Assembly (NCBI RefSeq): GCF_000516985.1
Contig: NW_006917092.1
Span: 4,073,925-4,137,924, forward strand
Source: Pestalotiopsis fici W106-1
Lineage: Eukaryota; Ascomycota; Sordariomycetes; Amphisphaeriales; Sporocadaceae
Length of the DNA: 64,000 nucleotides
Direction of reading: 5' to 3'
Shown: piece after piece, positions 14,327 through 29,510 of the stretch
Layout: each line of letters opens with the position of its first letter
Numbering within the stretch: the stretch's first letter is position 1
Made by a program: the position numbers and the translations under genes
Notes under the pieces: generated by a model
Seen by the model: the letters and a program-made list of their open reading frames with translations, nothing else
Database searches by the model: none
Told to the model about the DNA's origin: nothing

Positions 14327-16704
14327 TAAATCCTATTATTTATATCCTTAGTAAGTCTAGTGTTCTACGGTCTCGGATTCGACTAATTAAGGCAAAATTA
14401 TTAAAATCGAATTTTTTAGCCTATTATCCTTTATTAATAATCTTATTATTTATTTTAATAAATTTAGGTGCCTATTAATTTTAAGCCGCTTCGGCGTTTT
14501 TTGCACCCGTTTTAAGCTTTAAGCATAATATAAATAAAACTAATTTAAAATTTTTATTTATATTTATATTTATATTTTATTAAATTTTTACGTTCGTTTA
14601 TTAATATTTTTTTTATAGCTATATTTTTTTAGCAAAATAAAATCTACGCCGGCGAGCCTAACCCCGGCTAGGTCGGTACAAGTATCCTTTCCGATAATTA
14701 CGTTAAAAAAGCCGATTAGCTAAATTTAAATTATATCGATAATAATAAATAATCCGAAAATAAATTTAAAAACGATAACGAGCTCGCTAGCGTTTTTAAG
14801 GCTTTTAAAGTGGTCGAATTTATAAAAAAAATCCCTTTTAGCCTTAATTAATTTTAAAAAAATAATCTTTAAGGACGACCGCTATTTTATTTATTATTAA
14901 TAAGCCGGCAAAAAATTTAAAAAAAAATATATATATAAATATTATATATTTTTAGGCACGAAAAATAATATTATAAAATAAATATAAAATTTTATTTAAA
15001 AAATTATAATAAAAAATTAGTAATATTATAAATTTACGTTTAATAACCAGGATTTTATTAATTTTATTAATAAAATATATATACGCGTCCGCGGTTTTTT
15101 AATTTTAGTAAAAAACGGCGAAAATATAAAAAAAAGCTTTAGCTTCCGCTGCAAATATACTAATTTATAATATATTTTAAAAGGTATTTATAGGCTTTTA
15201 TTTCTTTTTATTAAGGCGCAAAATGCTTTTAAATAAATTAATTTAAATAAAAAAAGGAGGGTTTTATATTATTTTTTATTTACGGGCTTTAACGACCGGG
15301 AAAACCTCCGGATCGTTTTTAAGGCTTAAATTAGCTTTACGGGTATTACCCAATTGCCGTTATACCCTTTATCGGACGCATTTTACGGGCGACGATTAAC
15401 TCCGATATTATTATTTAATAATAAAAATTATAATTTGGTTTTAATGCTTTAACGAATATTAGAATAATTAGCGCTATTATTAGTAATATAATTATTTATA
15501 ACCGTTAATATTAACGTTAAAAAGACCTTTCGCCGGCAAAAGCCGAAGTTATATTTTATATATTTTATACGGCAGATAAATCGCCTTATATTAATAATTT
15601 ATTAAGTTTATTTTTTAATTAATAGCTATTTCGATATTAAAATTTTCGAAACGTTTACTATTTAATACGCGATAATCCTTTAGTTTTAAATTATTTATAA
15701 TTATATAATTAATACCGGTAAATCACTAGGTATTATAGGCTTATGCTTAAAAAATTTTATAAGCTATATTATATTATAAATCCCGATTATTCCGGAAAAT
15801 TCGTTTTCTTCCCGTTTTATTATTTTTTTAAATTTAAAGCTATAAAATAACGCTAAAATTAGGCTTTTTACGCGGCCTTTTTCCGTTATAAATTCGATAA
15901 ATTAATATGCTATTACGGAAAAAACTCGGCTAATCGGGGCTATTTTTTTTAAAAAACCTAGCAATTTTTATTTTTTATTTATATTTATTTTTAATACGGT
16001 ATAATTTAATAAGCTAAAAATAAAATTATATTTTTAGCTAGCGTAAATAATAATTATATTAAATAGCTAATTTTAAATTTATTCGGCGTTTTATTTATTT
16101 AATAATAAAACTTTTTATTAATAATTAATATTAATAAAAAAATTTATAATATAATTATAAGCTTTAGCTAAAAAAAAAAATTTAGCGATAATAGTTTTAA
16201 CCCGGTCGCTTATTTTTATTTATAACGGTCGAATTTTAGCTTAAATTTTTAGCTTATTAATTAAACCGTTTAAAATTACCTATTAGCCGTTTAAAAAAAT
16301 ATCGGGCGCCTTATAGCCGCGATTTATTTTATGCTTTTTAATAAATTTTTATATTAAAACGTTAACGAGATATAATACCGTTAAATTTAAAGGTCGGGGC
16401 GCAAAAAGCTTATTAGCATATTTAAAAGCAGGCCTTTAATCGAAAAAATCTTTGCCTTTAAAAAAAAATAAATATTTAATATAAGCGTTATAAAAAATAC
16501 GTTTAAGCAAAATTTGCTTACGGTTATAATACCGCTTAATCGTTTATTTACCGTAAATAAAGCAAAAAGCGATAAAAAATTTTAAAAAATACTTTTAAAT
16601 TCGTTTATAAATATTATAATTATTTATTTATTTTTAAAATAAATTTTTTAATATATAAAAGCTAAATATGCTTAATTTTGTATTTAGATAATCCGGAGCG
16701 TTTT

Positions 16705-17124
16705 TATAAATACGACGGGTGCGGCTATCGTTTTTTTAAAAAGCCGAATTTTAATATATATCGCAAAATTTATATTATTTATTTATATTATAAAACGGAA
16801 TTCCCTAATATTACGGCGCTTGCGGAATACTAAAAAAGGTATATAAAAAAGCCGGAATTAGTCGTATAGCCGGATCGCTATAATTATAACGGCTGCGGCT
16901 ATTATTTTATTATAAAAAGCAATCTCGATATATATCGCAAAATTTATATTATTTATCCGGGCTATAAAGCGGAATTCCCTAATGCTATAACGCGCGCGAA
17001 ATATTAAAAAAGGTGTATAAAAAAGCCGAAATTAATCGTATAGCCGGATTATTTTTTATATAAAGCCTGCGATTATATCGCTATTTAAAATAAAAACCTT
17101 ATAAAATACCGCAAAACTAATTAC
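16705..17124 (+). pseudogene. Fossil tandem C2H2 zinc-finger gene, RIP-mutated
   Basis: Read in one plus-strand frame, three finger-like units start at 16711, 16885 and 17059, exactly 174 bases (58 codons) apart. Each fits C-x2-C-x12-H-x3/4-H with ligands replaced: Tyr-x2-Cys-x12-Tyr-x3-Tyr in the first two and Tyr-x2-Cys-x12-Tyr-x4-Tyr in the third. The second ligand survives as TGC in all three (16720, 16894, 17068). Every lost Cys or His is a TAT or TAC codon, one transition from TGT/TGC or CAT/CAC. Linkers share motifs such as EFPN and a KKP-rich stretch, and in-frame TAG/TAA codons are explained by CAG, CAA or TGG. The ancestral protein's limits and the kind of gene or element it belonged to are unknown. 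Confidence 0.72.
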
Positions 17125-17397
17125 GTTAAATGCCTTTATTATAAACGGGATTTTAAAAAATAAAATAAAGGCAAAATACGCTAAAAGCATAAAATTAATT
17201 ATTTAAAACGGCCGGTAACGCTACCTAAAAATAAGCCTATAAAAAAAAGCAAAAAAATTTTAGTAATAATAAAATCGCGAATCTAATTTACTTTATATCT
17301 ACCGCTTTTTTTTTACCGTATTTAAAGCCCGTAACCTAAAAATCGCCTACTAAAACTTCGATAAAAGGGAATTATTTAACTAAGCTTAACGCCTTAG

Positions 17398-17560
17398 GTG
17401 ACGGCGCTTCGATTATTGCTTTTATTACTATTTTTAGTGCTGCTTTTATTGCTTTTATTACTGCTTTTTTTACTGCTTTTTTTGCTTTTATTATTATTAG
17501 TGCTTTTAATGCTTTTAATACTGCCTTTAGCATTTATACCCCTAATAATATTAGTATTTT
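17398..17560. repeat. Low-complexity TTTTA/CTGCTTTT tract
   Basis: A pyrimidine-rich tract of repeated CTTTTATTGCTTTTA-like words. In one plus frame it reads as an almost pure Leu run with some Phe and Val, giving a 94-codon open frame that I regard as an artefact of composition. Confidence 0.7.
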
Positions 17561-20500
17561 CTAATTTTTTTTTATACTTATTTACTAATTTGCTTATTAT
17601 TCTGCTTCCTAGGCCTCCTCCTCCCTTCGCTAAAATAATATATCCCCGTTTCCGTAAAAAATATAAATATACGATATTTTAACTTTATTTAATAATTGCC
17701 TTAATTAGCTAAAAAATTTTAATACGGCCGCTTTTATATTTAATAGCCTTTAATACGATAGCTTTTTTTAAAATTTAAATTTTAATATTACCGTTTAAAA
17801 TACCTATTGGTTTGCGTTAATTATAAAGCGGTATAATTTAATAAAACGCTTAATTCGGCGAGAATAGCTAAAAAAAAAATATTAATACGTAAATATTCGA
17901 AATCTTCCGGGGCGTCTCGCCGTAATATATAATTTATAATAAAAATACGGGTAATTTATTATTTTTTTTTATTTATTTAAAAAACGCTTTAAGCCGCTTA
18001 AATAACCGGTTTAAATTTAATAATTATTATAACGCTAAGCGGGTAGCCTTTTCGGTTAATATTAAAGCGTTATTTGCGGGTAAACCTAAATAAAAAGCTT
18101 TATATTAGTTTTTAGCCATATACGATTAAATTACGAATACGGTTATAATCGCGGATTCGTAATAATAAAAAATAGGTTTTTTACGGTATAATCGGATTTT
18201 AAAATATATAATATATTATTTTAACCAGCTTAGCCGAAATAATATAATCCTAACGCTTAAAATATAAAATATTTTATAATAAAAAAACGGTATAAATTGC
18301 GGTTTATATATTTTAAGCAATTTCGCAACGTTAATATAAAACGGTCCTTATTATAATAATAATTTATTCGAATTTTAAAAAAAGCAAATTTAAAACTAGC
18401 TCGGATAAAATATATTTACGCGAATATAGCTTAATATAAATTAATATTATTACCTAAATTAGGTTTTTCCGCAAATATCGCTATTATTACCTTTATTATT
18501 TATATTATTTTTATTACCTTTATTACCTTTAATTAAGCTCGAATTTAAAAATATAAGCCTAACTTTTAGCGATATATTACCGGCGCCGTTATTTTAAATC
18601 CTGGTTCCTTTTAATATTAAAAAATTTACTAATTTTTCCGCCGGAAAATCGCCCGCCGGAAAACCGCCCGCTTTAAAATAGCTAAATTTAAAATAAATAT
18701 TTTAAATTTTTAAAAACTTAATACCCGCCCCGGCATTTTAAATTTAGCTTTTTTTAATAACAAAAAATCTACTCCTTTTTTAGCTTTTTTATTTGCTTTT
18801 TTTTTCGTTTAATAATATAAAATATTTTTTTTTTATAATCAAAAGCTAAATAATAATAAAATCGAATATTATTTTTATTATAAATTTTATAAACTAAAAA
18901 AAATTAAATAATATATTAATATTAAGCATTTAAAATATTATTATTATAAATTATGCGTTTTTTAAAAAAAAATATCGGACTTTATAAAAAAAAATGCCTT
19001 AAGCGCATTATTCCCGATAATAATAATAATAATAATAACGATAATATTAGCTAATATAAATAGCTCGAGGCGGCAGGGTTTTAAATTTTCCAGCTTAAAA
19101 TAAATCTTTATTTCCGGGGCTCGCGTAATTTTATTAAATGCTATTTATTATATTTATACTTATATATTTGCTTAATAATTATTAAAATCGGATATATAAA
19201 TTTATTATATTTATTTCGAAATTTTTTGCTAATATAAATAAAAGTACTTCTTTTCTTTTTTATAATTTTCTTTTGCCGTTTTCCGTTTTTTTTTACGGGA
19301 AAATTTAAAATTTAGTTTCGCTAATCCCGGTATAATAAAGTCGTTAGGAGTAATTATATTATATCCGACGGGAAGCTTAGGTGCCGTTAAAATCAGGCTA
19401 TCGTCCCCGAACCTATACCTGGGGAGGAAAGTAGTCGTTTTCGTCGAATTCCTAAGCGTATTATAAAAACCGATTTTATTAGCCGTTTTTAAAACGGCTA
19501 AGCTTACGTTTAATTTATCCCGCCGAAAACGTTTATTTAGCGGAGGCTTTAAATTTACCTTTATAGCTTAAAGCGTTATTAGCTCGAATATTATTACGGT
19601 ATTTTTTATTATTTTATTATTAATTTCGGCCTTTATTAAAGGCTTTTATAATTATCGGCTTATAAATATATACGGTAAAATAGCTACGGTATTATAGGCG
19701 TTTATAATTAATTATTATATTTAGGCCGGATAATTATACGGTCTTTTTTTCCAAAGCTAAAGCTAATATCGGGCCTACGTTTAGGAAAGCTTTTATTTAG
19801 CGTTTTAATAGCTAACGCGTATTTCCGTTTTTAGGTAGTTTTTTAATTCCGTTTTATTTTGCTAATCGTATTTATAATTTATAAAATATAACTACGTTTA
19901 TAAAGGCTTTTATATGCCTTAATTTTTATCGGAAACATATTCGGGGCATAAAACCTAATTCGCCGATTTTTTAGCGCCTAAAAAACTTAATCTTTTAGCA
20001 ATTCGAGCGTGGCCTTTATTTAACCCTTATTAACCGTCGGAAACTTCTTTAAAAGCATATCTATTATACCCACTTTTATAAAAAAATTATATTTTTTATT
20101 TTATATACCTTATTTTATTTATAAATATATCGGTATTTTTTATATTTAATAAGCTTTTAAAAAGCTATATTTTTTATTTTAGCGATTACGGATTAAGGAA
20201 ATTTCGTCTTTTAAATAAATTAATAAAAAATAAAAATTTAAAAGGTGTTTTATAATATTTTTAATATAAAAAATATAACCTATAAAACTTCGAAATTTAT
20301 TAAATCCTTTAATATTTATTTTAATTTATTCTAAAATCGCTTTTAATAATAATAGACTCGGGTGGGTAAAAACGCTAATAATAATAAAATATAATAATAT
20401 ACGGTATTATAAGGGTCGGTCAGGCTTTCTAGGCTAGGTTTATAATCCCGCCGCAACTAATAAAAATTATATCTATACGTATTTCTCCTAAAAATATATA

Positions 20501-21800
20501 TATAATTTATAATTTAAATATATATTTTATAAATATTATATCGGAATATTTTATTTTTAAAAATTAAAAAATATTATTAATAATAATTAAAATAAGCTTA
20601 AACTATTAGCGCTTTATTATATAATAACTAAAATATAGTTATAATTATTTATCTCCAGCTAGGTTATAATAGTTAATTACTATATAAAATAATATAAAAA
20701 ATAATTAAATATAAAAATAAAAACAAATAAAGCATAAAAAAGGCATACTTATATATACGATTTTAAAAGCCATATTATAGCCAATTTTAAATAATTAGAT
20801 ACGTATATAAGCTTAAGTATATATAAATAATAATTCAAAATATTTGCTATCGCGATAATTTATTAAGCATAAAACCACTTGTTTTATCGTAATCCATTCT
20901 CTTTTATTTAGCGATTCCATATAATATATTATAACCTAAGCCAATATAGTCACTTTTTTAATTATAGCTCAAACAGGCCATTTTTAACTGCGCCTTTTAA
21001 TTTCTTTATAATGCTTCTTTTTTATTTTATAAGCATAAATACCTAAATTTATATATTAATTTCGAAAAAAAAGCCTTATTATTTAAAACCTATTACCCGT
21101 TAATTATAAATAAAGGTAATATTTCCAGCTACCTAATTATATATATGCACTAATTATTTTTTAATTTCCGCCCGCCGGGCTAGGCTAAGCGTATATTTAA
21201 TAACGTATAATAGTGGATTTTACGATTATAAAGGTTAAATTTATAACTCTTATCGTATAATCCTCCTAAACCGGGTTTATTTACGCTAATATTTTATAAT
21301 TTATAGCGCGTTATAATATTATTTTTTTAACCTTTTATTTATAATATTTGCGGTAATATATTTATATTTTATAATTATTTAAAGCAATACTAAAACTAAT
21401 ACGGTTATTAGGAGTTAAAAATAATTACCGCTAAATTTATTTAAACCGCTGGTTTTTTTATTTTTAGTATAATCGAGCTTTTTTTTTTCTTTATTTTTTT
21501 AGCAATTTTAAATAATAAATTTTGCTTTATATATATATTTCTAATTATTTATACGCAAAATAGCAAATATAAACGACGCTAGGCTAAAATATTTATTTAT
21601 TTAGCACTAATTATTTATTTAAAAAATAACTTTAACCGTTTAGCTAATCCTTTTGCAGTTTTTTTTTTTAACCTTTTAGTCTTTTATATATAGCATTTAT
21701 TAAAATTTAGCCAATATTAGCTCTAAAAAACAAATTTTATACCAAATCCTTTGTTTTATATAGGCTATTATATCGTAAACTCCTTCTTATATATGCCCGA

Positions 21801-21962
21801 ATTATTTATTAGCTTTCGTAAACTAAGCGTATTTGCATTTATATTAAATAATCTATAATAGCATAGCTTATATATATTTTAATTATTCGTTAGCTTTTAT
21901 AAACTAAGCGTATTTGCATTTATATTAAATAATTTATAATAATATAATTTATTTTATTAATC
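21801..21962. repeat. 81-bp tandem duplication
   Basis: Two adjacent units with period 81: the segment from 21801 reappears from 21882. The shared core AAACTAAGCGTATTTGCATT and the following TATATTAAATAAT are identical in both copies; differences are mainly C/T (TTTCG versus TTTTA, AATCTATAATAG versus AATTTATAATAA), as expected of partial RIP. Confidence 0.85.
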
Positions 21963-23969
21963 CGTATTATAGCGATTACGGGGCATTTTTTTTAAGCTAA
22001 AATAATTTATTTAGCTACTAAAAATTCGTATATATTATTAAACACCCCTAAAGTCCTTTTAAACTTTTTATTTGCGATATTTATAGTGTAATATTTATAC
22101 GGCACCAGAATTTAACCCGGCATAAGCAGAATTATATTATTAAAAAACCCCGAATTCCGCGGTTAAAATACTCGATTTACTAAATAATTTCGATATTATC
22201 GTCTCGGAATTCGCAAAAACTTCGATCGAAATAAAAGGCGGGATAACAATATAATTCGAAAAAAAGATATATTAATTAATAAAAGCCGGTAATAATAAAA
22301 AATAGCTTTTCGATATATGGATAACAGGCAAAAATAAAAGATAGCCTAAGGCAAAAGGCATTATTATATATAATTTTTAAGTATATTTATTTTAATATAT
22401 TTATTTGGCAAAAAGGTTAAAAGTTAATCGACGTCGTATAATATATTATTATTAGTAATAGGTATTAGATATATTTCCGGATATTAATTATTTTTGCTTT
22501 AGCCCGAAAAAAAACGTTATAAAATCGTAATAAAGCTTTCGTAAAAAACTTAAAAAATTTAAATTTATCCAACCCGATCTTATTGCTTAAAAAAGTTTTA
22601 TATAATTCCGAGGAATTACGTTATTAATTTTTAGCCGATAAAGCCGTTTTAGTTTTTAGTTAATAAGCCGGTTTATATTTTTTATAAAAATTTAAATTAT
22701 TAAAGCAAAAGGGGTTTATATTTTTAGGATCGGTTTTCCTTTTTATTAAGCTTATAATAATATTAACGTTTTTAAATTTAAAACCTTTTTCGAATCGTTT
22801 ATTAAAATATCGTCGCTTTTCGGCGTTTATATAGCTGCTAAAATAATAAATTTTATTTATAATTTATTTTATTATAAAATTGCTATTTATAAAATATATT
22901 TTAAACCGGCGATAATTCTTTTTTAAGCTCGGTAAGCCTTAGGTTTCGATACGGCGATAATACGTTTTATATTTTATATTTAATTTAATAATTTAGTTAT
23001 ACGAGCGGTACTTTTTAATTTCTAAAATATAAAAAAAAAACGGCCGGACGGTAACTCGAATTATAATAGCGAATTGCGGGTATAATATTTTATTTATAAT
23101 TTTATTAATATTATATTTAATTTAAAATTACCGGCTTATAATATAATCGGATTTAAATATAATATAATAGCATTAATTACCCGATTTACTAGCTATTTAC
23201 GCGCCCGATTAAGGTTTAAAAAAACGTAACGGTTATTATAGCCCGGCCCGTTATTTATAAGGATTATATATTATTTAAAAAGCATATTTATTCTAATATA
23301 TAACGTATTTTAATATCGATTTAAATACTCGACCGTTTATTTATTACTTAAATTTAAAATATTTTTGCCTTTTTTATTATTAGGTTTTTATTTATAATAG
23401 CCTTTAATTCGTTAAATAGCCTTATAAGCCTAAAAATTCGAAAATCGTAGCTTTAGCGGGATTTTTTAAAGGCTTTAAAAGCGACCTTTATAACTTTTTT
23501 TAAATCGCTAATTTTACGGGTTTTTAAAAACCGGCAATAAAAAAAAACTCCTAAATTATAAAAAAAAATAGTACGCGTAAAATTTTGCGTTAAAATAAAA
23601 TTTATAGCTTTAAAAGCTATATCCGTTCCGTCCTAAATATTATCCAGCTTATCCGTTTAAAAGGCAAACGTATTTTATACGTATATAAATATATTATACC
23701 GTTTCGCTAACGAGCGATTTTTGCTAAAATTAGTTATTACGGCTTTTTAAAGGATATTTTAATATTTTTAAAGGTTTACGGCACCGCTACACTTTTTAAG
23801 CCTCGGATTAACTGTTTTATAAATATTTATAATAATAACGTTTAAATTATTTATTTCGAGCTAAGGCTTTAAATTTTATAAACGGCCGAGTTAAAACGGC
23901 TTTTACGCTAAACCGATATTAATAGCTTTTTATTTTGCTAATTCGTTATTATAGCTAGCGGAAATAAAT

Positions 23970-24072
23970 ATAATAATTTTAAAAATAATTTTAAAAGTAA
24001 TTTAAAAATAATTTAAAAATAACTTAAAAGTAATTTAAAGGTAATTTAAAAGTGACTTAAAGGTAATTTTAA
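23970..24072. repeat. 11-bp tandem array, about nine copies
   Basis: Degenerate units of 11-12 bases around AAAAGTAATTT (variants AAAAATAATTT, AAAAATAACTT, AAAGGTAATTT, AAAAGTGACTT). It sits among RIP-type DNA. Some units keep GTGAC, one of the few TG dinucleotides locally. Confidence 0.8.
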
Positions 24073-27000
24073 AAGGTAAAATAAAAGCAAAAATAAAATA
24101 ATAGGGTATAAATGTAAATAATTTAACGCTATAAATACCACTTTCCGGTAGGTATTAAATAGATATTATATAGCCATTATTATTACGGAATTAAAGTCAC
24201 CGTTAATTTATACTCTTTATTAAGCCTTCCGAATACCGATTGCTTTTTTATTAATTTAAATTTATTTTTAACTCCCGATATATTATTAATAATCCAGGCT
24301 TTTTAAAGGAGATAAAAAGCAAATATAAAATTATAAATAGCTTTATATATATTCCGTATAATAGCTAAAATAAGCATTTCGATAATATATAAGCATATAA
24401 CGCTTAGTAAATAAGCTACGCATATAACCTTACGGGCAATTTAGTAGGCCTTATATAAAAAAAAACCCTGCTAGCTTAGCGCATAAAAAACCCAGCCTTT
24501 ATTTCCCCCGGATTATATCCGTAATTATTTAATTCGTAGCTTAAGGATTAAATATATTTCGGGAAATTTCTGTATATTAGCTATATATTATTTGCTTAAA
24601 TTAATTTAATATAATATAACGATAAGCCGTATATAAAAAATTATTTATTTATTATATTTAGTAATTTATACGTTTTATTTAATTGCTTTTCGACCTTTTA
24701 GGCAAATTATTACTAAAATTATTATATATAAAGCGTTTATATTTATCGGGTATAACCGTATTCGAAATCCCGCGTATATATATTTTTATAATTTAAGCTA
24801 AATTAAAAAAAAAAGGGAAACCTCGCGTTATTTTAATTAATAGCTATTAAGCGGCGGAAATTTTTAAATTAATTGCTAATTTAAAATTTTAGCGTAAAAC
24901 CGGGTTTTTTATATTTTAGCAATATAGCTATTAAAACGGTAAATTTTTATTAATTCTATTTTATTATTTTTAAAATATAACGGAAAACGCTATAATATAA
25001 TTAAAACAAAAATAATTTAAAAAATGCGTTAGCTATTAGCAATTCGTATTAGCGCTAAAGCAAATTAAAAAACGCCGTATTATTAATAAGCGCTAAAATA
25101 GCACGGCTCGCTAGCGTTAAATAATCTAATAAAATAAAAAATAACCGTTTAAATTTAATTTATTTTAAATATACCGCTATAAATAACCTTTTTTACTCGA
25201 AGTACGGTTTATTTTAAAAAATGCAATATATATTAACGGGCGTTTCCCGGATTATAAAAAGCACGGTTTAGCGCGCTACGCTATTAATAATAGCATTTTT
25301 TTAAATTAATTTAAATTATTTATTATATACGAATTAAATATATTAATTAATATTTTATATTATTATATTTTTAAAAAAAGCTATTTTTATATTTTTTTAT
25401 TATTATTTACGGCTATTTTTTTCCGTAAATATCGCCTAAACGATTTTAAACTCCTTTTTTACGTTTTTAGCGTTTTCGCCGCTAAAATCCTAATTTACCG
25501 AGCGTTTGCCGCTTTTTTAAATAATGCTTAGCTTAACCTAAATTATTAAAATTATAAATTTTAAAAGCCGGGCTTCGGCGGCTTAAAATTTAATATAAAG
25601 CTTAATATAAATTATAATAAAATCGCTAATATAAACTTTTTTATAATTAGCTTTTATTAAATTTATAATTAATAAGCTCCGATTAAAGGTATATATAATA
25701 AACGGGATTATCCGCCGTTATTCGGGAATATATTTTATAACGAGCCGTTATTTGCTAAAAAATTAAGCGGCGTCGGCGGATTAAATTATAAATTATAAGC
25801 TCGAATAATATTACGGACGTAAACCGGGAATTGCCTATTTTATAATACGGCTGCTATTACGGCTAAAATTAGATTTATTAATAATTAAAAAGCCAGGCAT
25901 AATAACGAAAAAAATATAAATAAAAAATTATTATTTAATCGATTAATAAATAAAAAATTATAAATCCGAAAAAATTATTTAAACTCGAAAATATACTAAA
26001 ATATATATCCGTTTTTTTATTATTATTATTTTCGAGTTAAAAAAAAGGTAAAATCGTTTGCATTTAATCTATTTCGCTAATAGCGGCCTTTAAATTATAT
26101 TTTGCTTCCTAAATTTAGATATTTATATAGCCTTTAGCCAAATAAACGAATTTAATAAAGCTTTATTTCCTTTTACGGCAAATTACTTCTATAAAATAAT
26201 TAAAAAAAATCTCTATATTTAAAAATAACGCATCCTTTTATTAAAGCTTAGATAATAGCCAAGTTTTCGGATAAATAATTATTTTATCGGTCGTAATCCC
26301 AAAATTACGATTACGGGCGTAATATATATTTTACTTTTTTTCGTATATATTTATTTAAATAGCTGCTATAAATCTTTTTTTTTAATCCGCAGATTAAAAG
26401 CAGCGCTATATATAGTCGCTTACGGCTATTTATATATTTTAAATAAATAAGCGCGGTTTAAAAAAGGCTATAAATACTTTATATTACCGTTTACTTAGTA
26501 GCTAAATAAGATTTTTAGGTAGTTTTTATATAATTATAATATAATAAATATAATTATTTATAATAAATATAAATAATATTTTATTAAAATAATAATATAT
26601 AAATTAATATATAATTTTTAATAATATTGCCTCGTAATAATATAGCCACCTTAATATATAATATTATAAATTAAATTAGGATAAAAGGCTAACGGCGGCT
26701 ATTATATATCGTTTATTTTATAAATATTTTAAAAGGCATCGTTTATTATTATAAAGCCTATAGCGATTAATAAAAAATAAATAACTAACGTATATTTAAA
26801 TATATAACTATAAAAGCAATATATTTATAAAAAGCCGGTCTAAAATAGCTTTTTTATATAATTTTTAATTAGCAAAAAATTATAAAATTAACTAATTTTA
26901 GTTATACGGTAATTAAAGGCACGGGCCACCCCTACACCTAGGTATTTTTAGCATATATAATATAAAATTTAAATTTAAAGCGATAATAAAGCGTAATTTA

Positions 27001-29510
27001 AATTTAATTAAATAGGATTATCGCCCGGCCTAGCCCGTTATTTATAAAGGTCAAATATAATAAATTAATAACGATTATTATTTTTTTAACTGCTTTAAAT
27101 ATTATAATTAATATATATTTTCGTAAATTTTTTAAATTTTTATTTAATTTTATTTATAACCGCTTTTGCTTTTTATTTAAAATATATAAAAAAAAAAGCT
27201 ATAAAAATTAACGCTATATTCCGATTATAAAAAAAGCAAAATTACTCGATTAATTTTATTATTTATGCTATTATTTAATATACGCGCTTTTATATAAAAA
27301 CCTATATTATTTTCGAAAAATCTATCCTTCTAATTTTTTCCTAAATTTATTAATTTTTATAATTTAATCCGATTTTTTAAATCTTTTACGAAAACTTTAT
27401 ACGCTAAACGCGCCGTTTTTTATAATATTTTATAAATAATAATTACCTTTTAATTATAAATAAAACGCGAAAAACTAATACGACCAGCTTTAACCGATAT
27501 TTTTATAGCTTTTTATAAATTCGGCTATAATTTAACGTTAAAAGCTTTTATTTAAAAAATTTAAAAAAACTAATATTACTAAAAGGTTAAAAATGCAAAA
27601 ATGCATAATATTACGGTTATAAATAAATAGCTGGCGATTAATAAAATAATCCGCGACGGTAGGACCGAAGCGAATTAATAATAAAAAAAAAAGGTAAAAA
27701 AGCGGGGAAAAAAATAATAAAAGAATAAAAAATAAAAGAATAAAAAATAAAAAATACAAAAATAAATATAAATAACGCGTAATAAATCGCCTACGTAAGC
27801 CGCTAATTATTACGTATTATACCTTTAAACGACGCAAAAAAGCTTCGCAAATAATACGCTTTACCGCCCTAACCGTTTACCCTTTACGGTTAAAAGATTT
27901 TATTAAAAATATAACTATTAATATAACTTTTTAATATTTATATTATAAATAATTTTTCGTTTTATTTATAAATGCTAACGATTAATCGTAAATATTATAA
28001 TATTATTTTTTGCTAAAAACTTCGATTTTTTTTTTAATTACTTATATTTTTATACGAATTTTAAGTATACCGTAACCTATTTATTTAAATATTTTTAAAT
28101 ATTTAATAAATTAATTACCGGGCCGTTATACTAAATAATATATTATTAATCGGAAAGCTATAAAGCGCTAAACGCTAATAAAAATATTAGCCTTTTTTAT
28201 TATTTATACCGATATAATAATAATAAATTATTAAACGGTTATAAAAGACTTTTTATCGCTAAATATATTTTTTATGCTTTTCTTTTTCTTTTTTTATTTA
28301 TTCCTATTTTTTGCTTTAGGCTAAATATTTGCTTTATATATAATTAAAGGACTTTTTTTATTTATTATTTTTTAATTTTTATAAATAAATATACGATTTA
28401 AATAATATAGCTAACGATTTTATTTCCGCTAAAGCTTTAGCTAACGGCGTTTAGGATAAAAAAGCTATTAATATTAAACGTAAATAGGCTTAGCTTTTCG
28501 TATATTATAAATATTAATTATAAAATATATATTTTTTTTAAATTTATTTTAGCATTTTTAAAATAAGTATAATTTATAATATCGTTAAATTATTAAACGG
28601 CTTATTTATTTAACGCCCCGGTTTTAGCGTTAATACCGGATATTTAACCGATAATAAAAAAAACGGTAATATTACCGTTTATGTTATTAATAGCTTAACC
28701 GATTTTAGCTTTTAATAAATCGGCAAAATTAAAATTACGCGGGTTAATAATTTATACTTTTTTAAAGCTACCGAATATATTTATTACGCAATTAGTTATT
28801 GCTAATATAAGCGCGTTCCTAAAAGCAAAAAAAAGGGTAAAAATAAAAAAAAAGTTAAAAAAAATATTAAAAAAAAAAGGATAATAAGGAAACTAATTAG
28901 GATACCGACTAAAATACCGATTAAAATACCGATAATAAGCTCTAAAATAGTAAACGCACTAAAAAATACCCTAAATTACTATATTCCCTTTAGGATAAAA
29001 ACCTTTAATTCGTATATTTATTTTATTTTATTTATATTACCCTTAATTATTATATAATATTAAAAGCTTTATTTTAATATAAAATATATTTATTTATTTA
29101 ATTCCCAGCTTTTTTTATAAATACTAGGATTTTTAAAAATATTTATAAATATAAATACTACTATATACGGTTTAATATTTATTAAAATTTAATTATAATC
29201 GCGCTTATTAATATTTTTATAAATATATAAATTAATATAAGGCATTTTATAATTATCGCCTTAAATAAAGGTTTAGCGGCGGCTATTATATCGCTTATAT
29301 TATAATTATTATAATAAATAATAAATATAAATAACGCTAGAATTTTATCGTTTATATTTATATTATTATTATATATATTATAATAATTAATAGCTTTTGT
29401 CTTTTTTTACCGCCCTTTATCTTTAAGCCGCAGCAACCCCGGCGCCTTTATATAAAATCGGCTTTTATATCTTATCCAGTTTTACCAAATTCTTTTAGGT
29501 TTTATCTTAT

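Noticed and set aside
17398..17682. 94-codon Leu-run frame, superficially a membrane protein
   Set aside because: Low-complexity CTTTTA/CTGCTTTT tract within RIP DNA; the residue composition follows base composition.
27538..27759. 73-codon minus frame with hydrophobic start
   Set aside because: Encoded by an AATAAAAGAATAAAAAAT-type low-complexity tract in RIP DNA.
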